From Podocnemis expansa (taxonomy: Eukaryota; Chordata; Testudines; Podocnemididae), in assembly GCA_007922195.1 (NCBI GenBank), contig ML681971.1:25183999-25247998 (forward strand): a stretch of 64,000 nt of DNA, given 5' to 3'. Positions 1 through 22,166 of this stretch are shown here, piece by piece. Made by a program: the position numbers and the translations under genes. The notes beneath the pieces were generated by a model, which was given only the letters and a program-made list of their open reading frames with translations, had not been told where the DNA came from and ran no database searches. Position 1 is the first letter of the stretch; the number at the start of each line of letters is the position of its first letter.

Positions 1-701
1 CCCCCCCTCGACCCCCTCTCCCCAGTACAGGCCGGACTGAGACCCCAAGCGAGCCCGTAGCCTCCTCGGGTGCGAAGAAAGAGGACGAGCGAGGTGATCT
101 AGGTGTTGCCCGGTGCCTGCTTTTGCCAGGACTCTGCCTTAATTCACGACAGCCACGTTTATCAGCCAGCTTTTGTTTGCCGGAGAGATCCGCCCGTCGC
201 CAGGCCGTTTACACGAGGGCAGCCCCTGGGGGGGGCAGTGACCCCAGGCAAGGCACCGCTTTGCCTTGCGGAGAGCGCCTCGTTTGGTTTTCGTACCGCG
301 GGCCTCGGCGCCTTTCCGCAGGGGCAAAAATACAAAGTCCGAGCGGTGTGTGCACGGCGGCACCCCCGGGCCACCTGCCCTCCGGACCGGCCGCCCGGGC
401 CGCCCTCCTCCGAGACGCCGAGCTGGGCCGGGCCGGCCCCTGGCCCCGGCAGCTCGGGGGCTGCCCCACGCCAAAGGCGGGTGCTGAAGGGTCGGCGGAG
501 GGCTGGAGGATCCTGCGCTCAGCCCCAGCCAGACCCGCCAGGGAGCCCGGCACCCGCCCAGCGCCCCGCCGGCTCGGCCCCTCCGGCACTGGGGGGAGGC
601 AGGGACCCGAGGGCTGCCCGGAGAGCCGGGGCCAGGGGGCGGCCTGTGAGTGTCGCAGCCTGGTGCCGGGCTCAGCTGTGCCAGCCGTGCGTTGCACCAG
701 C

Positions 702-734
702 GCTCACACTCACTCACACTCACTCACACTCACA
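702..734. repeat. CACTCA-type microsatellite
   Basis: A short tandem run built from CACT and CACTCA units lies inside the CpG island. It is a simple-sequence repeat with no sign of function. Confidence 0.8.
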
Positions 735-1407
735 GGCAGCCCCGGGGCGGCGGCCGTGGGCCTGACGCTTGCCCGGCAGGGGAGGGGGCGCCGATCACCC
801 CCCGCGAAGGGAGGCGCCTGGGCCGCAGATCCGGCGGCGGAGCCGGGAGGCTCGGAAGGGCTGCAGGGGCTGTTTGAAGATTTTGGGTAAATACGAAGTG
901 ACAAGAGACGGGGCTTTATTGTGGTGCCTCAGCCGCCTGGCGCCAAGCGCCTCTTCAGCAAACGCAGCCCCCGGTGAACCAGGAGAGATCGGCACCGGCC
1001 CCCGCCCCCGGCACTGTCCCTGCGGCGACACCCCCGCCCAGCAGACGGCCCGGGCTGGGCCGCCCTAATCCCTCGGCAAACAGAGCCGGGCTCTCCCTGC
1101 CATTAGCTGCGGGAGGCTCGGAGCAGCCAGACCCCAGAGCAGCGGGGGGGGAGTGAATAGTCCGTCAGGGGGTCACTTGGAGCCGCAGGCAGGACGCTGC
1201 ACCGGCGGCCGGAGGACGAGGGTTGATTTTGGGGCTGTGAGGGGCCTGGCCGCGCCCACTCCAGTCCCCGGGGGGCCAGAGGACGCCCAGCCTGCCCCCG
1301 CCACCTGCCCGGCCCGGCGCTGGGGCAGCGTCCGTCCGAGGGGCACAGGCAGGTCCCGGGCTATTTTGGAAAGGGCGGGCGCGCTGGCAAGGGCCGAAAG
1401 GCGGCGC

Positions 1408-1428
1408 GGGGCCGGGGCCGGGGCCGGG
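1408..1428 (+). repeat. Short GGGGCC array, potential G-quadruplex
   Basis: Three GGGGCC units are followed by GGG, giving four G-runs separated by CC. This fits a two-base-loop G-quadruplex pattern on the plus strand. It lies a few bases from a minus-strand splice-donor consensus at 1431-1439. Confidence 0.7.
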
Positions 1429-1430
1429 TG

Positions 1431-1439
1431 TCACTCACC
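1431..1439 (-). other. Candidate 5' splice site of a divergent antisense transcript
   Basis: Read on the minus strand, the sequence is CTCGG followed by GTGAGTGA, a near-ideal splice donor, inside the TBX2 CpG island. The implied exon would lie at higher coordinates, so transcription would run away from TBX2. A divergent antisense RNA (TBX2-AS1) is known at the mammalian TBX2 promoter; equating the two is inference. No partner acceptor can be tested here, since the window ends 1.4 kb away. Confidence 0.3.
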
Positions 1440-1860
1440 CGAGTCGGCCGGTCCCGGCGCTTCCGCCCCCGCTGCGCTCTGCCCGCCGGCCGGATTTAAA
1501 GCCGCGCCGCCCCGGCCACCTCCAGCCGCCCCGGCTGTCCGGCGGGCGCGTCCGGGGTGCAGCGATTGGCCGCGGCCGGCCCCACCTAGCTGGGCTCCCG
1601 GGCCGGGCCCGACCCCCTGCCCTCTCCTCCCCTCCCCGCACCGGGCCCGGGTCCCGGGGTGCAGGCCGGGAACCCACAAGCCGGGCTCGGGGAGCCCCGC
1701 TCAGCCCCCCCGGGCTCCCGGCAGCAGCTCCCGGCCGGCAGCAAATGGAGAGCTGAGCCGGGCTGCGGAAAGGAGCAGGGGGTGGGCTCTGGAGCACTTT
1801 TCTCTGTCATTGGTTAATATTTTATTCTGTTGACATGTTTTCTTACTGCCGGTGCTTCCG

Positions 1861-1918
1861 ACACCTTTTTTTTCCCCTTCCTTTCCTCCCGCCCTTCCCC
1901 TCCTCCCCCTTCCCGCAG
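1861..1918 (+). promoter_or_regulatory. Long polypyrimidine tract ending in CAG
   Basis: More than 50 nearly uninterrupted pyrimidines end in cccgCAG at 1918. This looks like a strong splice acceptor about 510 bases before the TBX2 start codon, and would allow a non-coding upstream exon of TBX2 joined to an exon running 1919-2795. Alternatively it is a homopyrimidine promoter tract with no splicing role. Confidence 0.35.
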
Positions 1919-2430
1919 ATCTTGGCCGGAGCTGTCAAAACCACGCCTATGGAGATCCACAATTGGTCTGAAACGCGTAAAATCAGCAATCAAGGGGGCT
2001 TGGCTCATTAGCGAGGGGATCAGGGCAGGAAGGACATGTGAGATAGTCACAGTTTTCCAGAGATCGGGGCAGGATCTAACCGGTCCCGCTCCGGTTCCTG
2101 TCCGGGGCTGCTGTGCGCCGCCCGCCTCCCTCCGGGCCCGCTCGGCCGAGCCGGGGACCCCGGGAGAGCCGCCCCGGCCGGGAGCGCAGGAGCGGCCCGG
2201 CTTTCGGCTCCTTTCCGTCGCAGTCCGGACAAGGCTCTTCCCGCCGGGAGCCGGGAGCCGGGAGCCGCTCGCCAGCGCCAAAATAAGGAGCTACCGCTGC
2301 CCCCGGCCGCCGGAGCCGCCTCTGCCGCTTCCGCCGACCTCGCTCTGCCTCCTCCTCCGCACACGGGAGGCAGCGGCGGGGCGCAAAGGAGCAGGGACGC
2401 CTCTTTCCTCCTGGCTCTGTGGATGCACCG

Positions 2431-14401
<11,971 letters not shown>

Positions 14402-15605
14402 CCGGCCGAGCTGCCGAGAGCCAGCCCCGAGGGCTGAGAAGCACTGGGAGATTGTACAGCACACTAGATATTTATTGGGGGGCGGGAGACGGCAGGGAAA
14501 GAGGGGACATCCCTGCAGGCGCCCCGGCAAAGCTGAGGCCACTTCACAAGCAAAATAGGAGGGGAGCAAGGAGCTAATGGATAGCATCCTCCCTCCCTAA
14601 CCCCAGCCCGGGAGGAGATACCGAGCCTGGCTCAAAACCGGCCCGGAAAAGCGAGAAGAGTCCGGCTCCCCGGGAGTGCGCCCTTCCCTGCCCCTGGATC
14701 ACCCCCCCGGCCGTGCCCTGGAGGAGCCGTGTGCCGCGGCTCCTGCAAAGAGGCTGTGGGCAGACTTTTCCAGGGGGCTGCTTTCTACAGGAAGGAAGAT
14801 GCTTTCTCTTCCTCCTCACCTAGGACAGAGGCGTTTTAAGAGGGCAGTGACTACCAAGGGGTGTAACCTCAGGGGGGCATGGCAAGAGGCTATCTTCAGA
14901 TCAGTTGCATCCACCGCTGAGTTCAAAGCCACCAAGGCTCACAACTGGTGCAGGCAGCTTGACAATGAGGTTCCGGAATCTACCCGTTTACCAGAAAAAT
15001 ATTTATGAAATAAATGATAATTTGTGTACATAAGCTAATAGGACCCCAGAATATGCAAATTGGTATTAATTTATTCAGTTGTACATTGGTGTGTACATAA
15101 TATTTAGAGTTTAACTCATTGCATTTAATTTTTTTCATTTTACATGGACATATATATTGTAAATGAAAAAAAAAACTATTTAGCTCTTTGTGATTGAAGG
15201 AGATACTGGTTTCTTTATCTGTGTTTTAAAATGTTGGTCATCCCGCCTGTTCTCTAGGACAATCATGTGCCATCAGTCTACACTTTTCAGTCGTTCAAAT
15301 CCAGAGTTGGCTTCTTGAAGGGAGTCTTGCAAGGAAGGAAATCCCAAATGCAATGAAAATACCTTTACAGAGCGGGCTATAGGAAATACAGGAACAAACC
15401 TCAGGTTTTTATTTTTCACTCCAGAACAAAAAAGGAAAAAAAAGGAAATATAATAAATTTAACTATCACACGGACTGAGCGCTATATTTGTTTTAAAGTA
15501 AACATATACAAGATCTGAAATGTGCTGGTTATTCGGGTATCTATCTGTTCATTTTTTGACGAATCCTCTTCACATCTTTCAATAAAAAAACCCTATTCTA
15601 AGAAG
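14402..15605 (+). other. TBX2: Probable TBX2 3' UTR
   Basis: GC-rich at first, then AT-rich from about 15000. AATAAA signals are at 15009-15014, 15452-15457 and 15581-15586. The last one precedes the drop back to ordinary sequence, so I place the end near 15605. The AT-rich part (about 15040-15230) holds several TATTTA-like elements. The exact cleavage site is a guess. Confidence 0.6.
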
Positions 15606-15799
15606 CCTGGCCAGTGGGGTGTGTTGGTGTCGGCTGGCATTTGGGAAGGGAGCCTTTCTGCTGATTTGATTTCTTCCAACAGATGGGGGCTGGAGAAATC
15701 CGACCCCCCAACCTGAGCATCTCAGCAAACGCCGATTTCTGGGGGGAGAGGCAGAGGTTGAGCACTCCGGGCTAATGTGTAACTGGCGGCGTTAGGGCT

Positions 15800-16800
15800 G
15801 AAAGCTTTCAATTAACCGGCTGGGTGCAGGGTCAGGCCCCGGACCCGCCTTTTTAACTCCGGCGCGCGAGCGGAGCCGAGAAGTCACGTGGAAACGAAAC
15901 ACCTGCCGCGCGCTTTGCAGGCCGGGCGCCTTTGCTGTGCAGCAACTCCGGAGCCGGCGCGAGTTGACTGACAGACACGCAAGGGGGCTGACTCCTCGCT
16001 CGGGCCCGTTGCTGCATTTGCGCTGGTGGTTCTGCAGAAAGTCTGCTAGCGACCCTGCGGGCCCGCCTTTCATCCCAGCAGGGAGGACTGAACTCCTCGA
16101 ATGGCCGAAACACCCGCTTGGCGCTATGGGCGAGCGGGGCGGGGCTGTAGCGCCACGGGCCCGCACCCCGGGGCAGCGCCCAGCTCGCGCCCGACGCGCA
16201 AGCGGAGTCCGCCTGCCCCTTTGCAGCCCGTGTGAACGGTCCGTCTTCGCAAACGCTCTCGGCCCCCGTTTCCCCTGGCCCGCCCGTGGGGCGCGTCCGC
16301 CGGCGGCCTGCCAGAGCCCTGGGCGGCACCGGGCATGGCGCTAGGGGCCCCAGCGCGGCTCCCGGCCGGAGGCAGCGTCCTGCGGCCGGCGCCCCCTTCC
16401 CGCCCTGCGCCAGGCCACCCAGCACGTGGCCGGCCGGCCGGCCGGGAGCGCGGGCACCTGGCGGGAAACGGGCCCGGGCTTCGCAGGTAAGGGGCCAGCA
16501 GCCCCCGGGAGTCCCCCACCCCGCGCGGGCTGGGAGGCCGGTCTCTGTGCGCTCCGAGGAGCCCTCAGGCTGTGCGGCGCAGCAATAAAGGATGACATAA
16601 ACGGCCCCTTTCTTCACCAATTACCCTTTTCTCATTCCCGGGAAGATTTATTAGCCAAATTGTTCGGGCTGGTCCCCAGCGGGCTGGTGGGAGGGAGTCC
16701 TCTGCTGGCCAGACGAGTTACCGCCGGCCTGAAAGTGCTGCTTGGAGACTGGCCGCGCTCCGCGAGCCGTGACTTGGGCTGCTTGGTGCCTTGCCTCTGA
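15800..16800. promoter_or_regulatory. Orphan CpG island downstream of TBX2
   Basis: About 1 kb of CpG-rich sequence follows the TBX2 3' end. It contains two CACGTG E-boxes (15885-15890, 16423-16428), a perfect plus-strand donor CAG followed by GTAAGG at 16487, and AATAAA at 16584-16589. In human, C17orf82 lies just downstream of TBX2, so this could be the promoter of an equivalent short or non-coding transcript, or a TBX2 enhancer. The open frames across it have the Pro/Arg/Gly/Ala composition of CpG-island noise and I do not call a protein. Confidence 0.55.
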
Positions 16801-19800
16801 CAGCACCGCGCCCCCCACTCGATTTCTCCTCTTCAGTTAAATCGGTGGATGCTGGTTCAAATAGTTTCTAGCTCTCTCAAACTTAATCCTCCAACACACA
16901 CTCCTTCACAGGAGCCTGCCTTCAGCTAAACTTGCCCTAGCTCATGTCCTCCCCTTCCATTCTTTACATTTGTGATGGTGGAAAATTCTCCTTGAAAGCA
17001 GATGTAAGTTGCTTAATCAATAAAATACGTACATGTTTTATTTTAAACCAGAGAGGCGAGGCCTGTGACCCTTTGGGGCCTAATTGGGAAGTTACTGGTA
17101 AAATGGTGTTCATAGGAAATGAATGTACACTGTGACCTGCCGCCCACAGTGTAATATCTCAAACTGAGTAATGGATTCCACAATTTGGAAATCGCTTTCA
17201 TATTGGGAGTGCAATGAAGTTACTAAAACAGCCTCTCACAATTGTTTTCTGAATAAATATAATTCAGGATGGGGAATAGCTTGCATTTGTCAGAAAGCAT
17301 ATGGGCTACAGGGTAAGTACAAACAGTTAGCAACAAAGAAGTGCTTATATTTACATTGGTATTTAATCAGAGAAGAGTGGGCTTGAGGGAGACACAAGGA
17401 AGGTAGGTTTAAAATAAATATCTGTAGGGAAATTTCTCTTAGTCGCATACCCAGATTCAAAAATAGAGTCATCAGATCTATTCTGAGGTCATGGCTGGTA
17501 AATGTTTAAAAGTTTGCTTCCTTCTTGCTGTGACTTTTTTTAAAAGATGCTTAGGGTATCAAGCTCTAGGGTTAGGCAAAGACTATTTCTAGACTGGCTG
17601 TGTGTATCAGGAAGTTCCTCTGTAGCCCTCAGCTAGGAAAGGAATAGGGCACCCTTTACTTTTTTTGGGGGGGGGGTAAGAAACCATTTTGCTGGAGTCA
17701 GGCTAAAGGAAACTGTCAGGCAGTAAAGGAGCACAGACATTACCCTGAAAGGCCTTGATTTAGCAAGGAGGGCTATGCAGACAAAGTCCCAGTAAAGTCA
17801 GTGGGTTCTCTATAGGTCAAAGTGTCTGCCCACATGGCTTTCCTTGCAGAATAGGGGATGGATCTATGCTGCTGTAGGGGATGGTTATGAGGAATTACCA
17901 GCTTCCAAAAGCTCCCATCCGTTTCAAATAGGAAGAGTGCAGGTACTCAGTAATTCTTGGATCAGATCCCAACTAATTGGAGTGCCTTCATATTTAGAGA
18001 CCCATCTTCCTCATGCTGAAATCAGTGGCCACTTCCCACTGCCCACAGTGAAAGGATCTGACCTTTAACACTCATGTGGTTGAAGACCTGCTGTGACCCA
18101 AGGTGCATAAGAGCTTAATAGTAACACAATAATTGCGCAAAACTCCATGGAGATCAATTGTACGGGGGTGGGGGGACAGGACCAGAAAGTGTGACACCCC
18201 CTCCCCAGAGAAGCCCAACTCTCACTGCTTACTAAGGGGGTGTGTGTGTGTGTATTTTTCCTTTGTGGTAATGTAAAGTGTTCCAAAAAGAACAAATCTG
18301 CTTTTCTGACAGCCAGGCAGAGACGGTGACCATTGATAAATCCTCTATTTAAACAACCTAAGTAACCAAGTGTTGGCCTCACCCTGCCACATCACACTGC
18401 TCTGGGCTGACACGCCTTGTGGTATAATCTTGGTATGGAGTGACTGATGTTGGAGACGTGTGCGATTGTTTCCCTTAATTATGCTCTGTCATTTCTTATG
18501 AGAATAGTGTTGTATGTTCTGCTGACAGTTCCATTGATCTAGTCGTAAGACACCTAACTTATTGATACTAAAACCTCATGCGTATTATTACTATACGTCA
18601 CACTCTCTGGCCAAACATTGCCACAGTGAGTCAGGACTTTGGGTGCCTCTCTTTTTGGGGTGCGCAATGTGAAACATGGTGAAAGGGCTGATTTCCACCT
18701 CCCGGTCCATTTCTCAGCCCTTTTTTCAAAATCAAGCTTGTTTACTGTGGCTCAAGGGAGTGGATGCTAAATTTGCTAATGAGTCTTGCAAATTGTGGAC
18801 TCTGTGCATAGCGCTCTGCTAGAGACATGAAAATAGATTCCTAAACAGCAGATCTTGCAGTCTAATTCCTACCGCTCCTGCACATGTGGTGAGCCTTCAT
18901 CAGCCCACACAGCAGTGTGGCACTGCTGGGCATATACAACTCTTCTCTAGATCTAAGGAAGTCAGTGGGGCTGTTAGCATCATATGAGTAAGATTACATG
19001 TGTATGCCCTGGTACACTCGAGGTCTCTATTCTGGCAAAAGCTAGGCAAAGCAGATGTCAGCATGCGTAAGAAGACAATGGTGTATATTTGGGAGGTTAG
19101 TGAATGTCATTCTGTAGCATTATGACTTCAGTGATATACTGTAAGAATGTGCTTGCATTTGATGTTAGAACAAAGGGCATGGGCACAATCAAAACTATAA
19201 ATTGGTTTTAGACAAGCCAGAATACATAGATCCTCTTAATAAAATTGTAGAATCAACAAGTGGTGGTGTGTTGCAACTGAGTATGTTGTGTGAGAGAGAG
19301 ATTGAGAAAGAGGTGTACATGCATTTTTCTGTTCTGGCTCTATTTTAGCAGAGAATTAGTAATCCTCTGTCAATCTGAATGTGTCCAGACCTGTTTGAAA
19401 ACCTAATTTCAGTTTTTAAAACTGTTGAGTTTTTATTCAGAAGAACAGGGTAAAAGCTGCAAAAATACCTTTTGGGAATATTTATTCAAAAGTTTGAAGA
19501 AATTTGAGTCACTAGGTTGGCGTGCCTTTCTCTATTAACTTTCCATGAACAGTAATGCAGTCAAGTGCTATTACTGGAACTGTTTATGGAAAGTGAATTT
19601 TAAATGCTTTTCACTGTGAGTCTTCATCCTAGAAGTCTAATTGACACACTCATCTGAACAGAGAACAGAAACTAGACCGTAACCAATGGCAGCAAAGCAA
19701 AAGACTCACATTTTTATCAGCAAACCTTGGAGGGAAATAAGCAAAAGCCCCAAAATACACTATGTAATTGGTAATAATGAATAGTCCAAGAAAAATCATA

Positions 19801-21886
19801 GCTACTCTGTGATTCTTCCTGGATAACACAAGGGACAATATCAGTGGAATAAAATTACAGGTGATGAACTTGCTTCTAAGAACTCCATTAGTAAAGTTAC
19901 CCACTTGAACTTGAAATTTTAGATGGTTCAGCAGGCAGGTGGACCAAGACGGGTAGACGTCCTGCCTCTGTCACTGCCTCACTGCATGGCGTTGGCCAAG
20001 TCACTTTCCTTTACCCTTCTCTCTGTTAACACTAGAGGTGATTTGAAGTAGGTTCTCTGGCAAGACTGATAGTTCTCCATCTGCCTCCCAGAGACATTGG
20101 ATGGGTTAACTACCTCAGAGTTCTGCTGGGCTCCACACAGATGAGTGATACTTATTATGCAGACTAATTCACCTTATATTTTTAGCATTGCAACAACTCC
20201 GTAGGTACCCTGGGCTTGGCTCTTTATTTTTAGCCCCAGAGAATAAACTTCCAAGTAAATCATATGGGAAGGGGTGAGGGAAGGGAGGAAGGAACTGGAC
20301 GTTGGTTGTAAAGGAGATGCCACGATGAAGCGCTGATCAGAAACCTGTTCTGCCTCCCTCACCCTCTGGCAACAGGCCAAAGAACTCCAGCTGACTCCAG
20401 ATTATCTCAGGTTTAGGGTGCATAGGGTGAAGCAGGACAGTGGGCATAGGTTATGCCTAAAGCCAGGGCCTGTCTCTGTGCAAAGGGTCACAGCCCTCGA
20501 AGTGGACTCAGTGTCTCTTCCTCCCTCCTGGGCTGTGAGTCTCATTGTTCTCTTCCCTGTCCTGAAGGGTTAAAACTGGCTGGGAAGCTGGGAGGGTGGG
20601 AGCTGGACGCCTAGCCGCGCTGGCAGCAGACAGCTCTTTGTCCTGGAGCTGGCGCCTGACGCCTGCCTGCAGGGCCCAGTACACTGCCTCCCCTTGCTGG
20701 GGACAAAGGGATCGCAGGGAGATCCCTCAAACTGCAGCTCCCAATTAGGCAGCCTCTCTCCGGTTTTCTCCCTTCCATGTCTCTGTCCTGGTCACACAAG
20801 TCTCATTGAGTGGCCCAGCCATTGTCCCAGTCTGGTCTCTCCAATTAGCAATGTGGGCCGGGAGCTCACACTACAGGAGAGAAGAACTCTTTGTCTCCAG
20901 CAATCAATCAGGGATCAATAGACAAAAAGGTCTGCTGCAGGGATGCAGCAGGTTACTACTGGCACAGAAAGGCCAAGTCAACTGGCTTTAACCCTTCAGT
21001 GATATGATCCACTGTGTATCTGTAAAGCTGATGATGATTCTGGTCATTTAAATGTTCTCTTTATAATCCCTTACTTGGTGTATAGGCTGACACGTTACCT
21101 CCATAATGTATTAAAATGGGATGAGTTATATATGTTCTGTAGGTGTATGTAATGCAAATAGGTGTAAAGAAAACATTTGGGTCAGGTTCAGTGTATGTGT
21201 TGCAAGCGCACACTGGTTGTATAAGTGTACACAGGGCATGTTATGGACCAAAAGCTTTGGATTAACTCTGTGCTTGTAAAAGCTATATTGCATGTACATA
21301 AACACTGGAGTTAATAAAAATCTTCATGTGCACATGTATGGTTAGAATGTACACATAAACAGGGTTCTAATCAATTTCTTTGTATCATTTTGAAGCTATG
21401 AAAACCCACATTTTAGGCAAAATACCTTCAGATGATCACCTTCATGCACATGCATTTGCTTATGGGAATACCTGTGGCGCACGTCGTAGAAACGTCATAG
21501 CTAACACAAAATGGGATATGAATTAACTGAAGAACACTAATAAGATGCATGCTAAGTAATGCCCTTGGTTAAATACAGGTGAGTTTTGCTTTACCGCTGC
21601 AGAATGCTTCAGCACCACTTCACATTTGTTGTTTGTGCTTCAAGAGGAGAATAGCACTAAGAGTAAATCCTGTACGGAGCTTGGGGAAATGGAGAGAGAC
21701 TGGGATTAATATATGTAAAGAGCGCTAGACTAAAGTGCAGCCCATAAGGGGAAGGCGTTTCAGTAGCTTTTTCACTCTGCCAATGCCCTTGTGGAATGAA
21801 ACAGATCAATAACATTCAGTTACAGTAAGGACAGTCCAACTAGTTCATGAATTGCCTTAATTCCCATGAATGCGTGACATTACAGG
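16801..21886. other. Intergenic, no gene recognised
   Basis: Mostly unique AT-rich sequence. Short simple repeats occur at about 17664 (G run) and 18240 (TG run). A MIR-like SINE fragment lies at 19958-20020. I see no coding exon. Confidence 0.7.
19958..20020 (+). repeat. MIR-like SINE fragment
   Basis: The stretch around TTGGCCAAGTCACTTTCC matches the MIR pattern (CTTGGGCAAGTCACTT followed by a pyrimidine stretch). It is old and short. Confidence 0.5.
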
Positions 21887-22166
21887 TAGAGCCTTGTGCG
21901 GATACAAATAAGTGGATCCGTATCCGACCTGCATCCACAAGAAATGGTCCGCGGATATCCATGTTGTATCCGCAGATGTGGATATAATGCAGATATCCGC
22001 AGATATCTGCATATTTGCAGGGCTCTAGCTCTGTGCAGATAAAAAAATGTGTGGATCTGTATCCAATCTGCATCCGCAAGAAATGGTCCGCGGATATCCA
22101 TGTTGTAGCCGCGGATGTGGATACAAAGCCGATATCTGCGGATATCCGCGGATTTGCAGGGCTCTA
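21887..22166. mobile_element. Tandem dimer of a hAT-type MITE
   Basis: Two copies of about 140 bases (21887-22027 and 22027-22166) sit head to tail. Each begins near AGAGCCTTG or AGCTCTGTG, is filled with GGATATCC and TCCGCGGA palindromes and ends TTGCAGGGCTCTA. The outer ends are inverted (TAGAGCC against GGCTCTA). The flanks are ATTACAGG on the left and ATTACCAG on the right, a decayed 8-base target-site duplication typical of hAT. There is no coding capacity. Confidence 0.75.

Larger units (their letters stand above)
150..2430. promoter_or_regulatory. CpG-island promoter region upstream of TBX2
   Basis: This stretch is very GC- and CpG-rich and ends at the TBX2 start codon, as expected for a developmental transcription-factor promoter. 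I see no TATA box at a useful distance from the coding start. Inverted CCAAT motifs (ATTGG) occur near 1565, 1810 and 1962, with many GC-box-like runs. The part from about 1920 to 2075 is less GC-rich, contains no recognisable repeat and could be a conserved proximal element. Several long open frames here on both strands are what CpG islands produce by chance: their products are Pro/Gly/Arg/Ala-rich without domains. The transcription start cannot be fixed from sequence alone. Confidence 0.75.

Noticed and set aside
103..890. Long overlapping open frames on both strands upstream of TBX2
   Set aside because: They are Pro/Arg/Gly/Ala-rich, overlap on opposite strands, lack domains and follow the CpG island. 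This is compositional noise.
2419..2430. Extension of the TBX2 frame by four codons upstream of ATG 2431
   Set aside because: The extension has no ATG (it would need GTG), and the known TBX2 N terminus aligns with ATG 2431.
15853..16620. 255-codon minus-strand frame in the downstream CpG island
   Set aside because: Composition is typical of GC-rich noise, and other frames overlap it on both strands. No domain or good start context.
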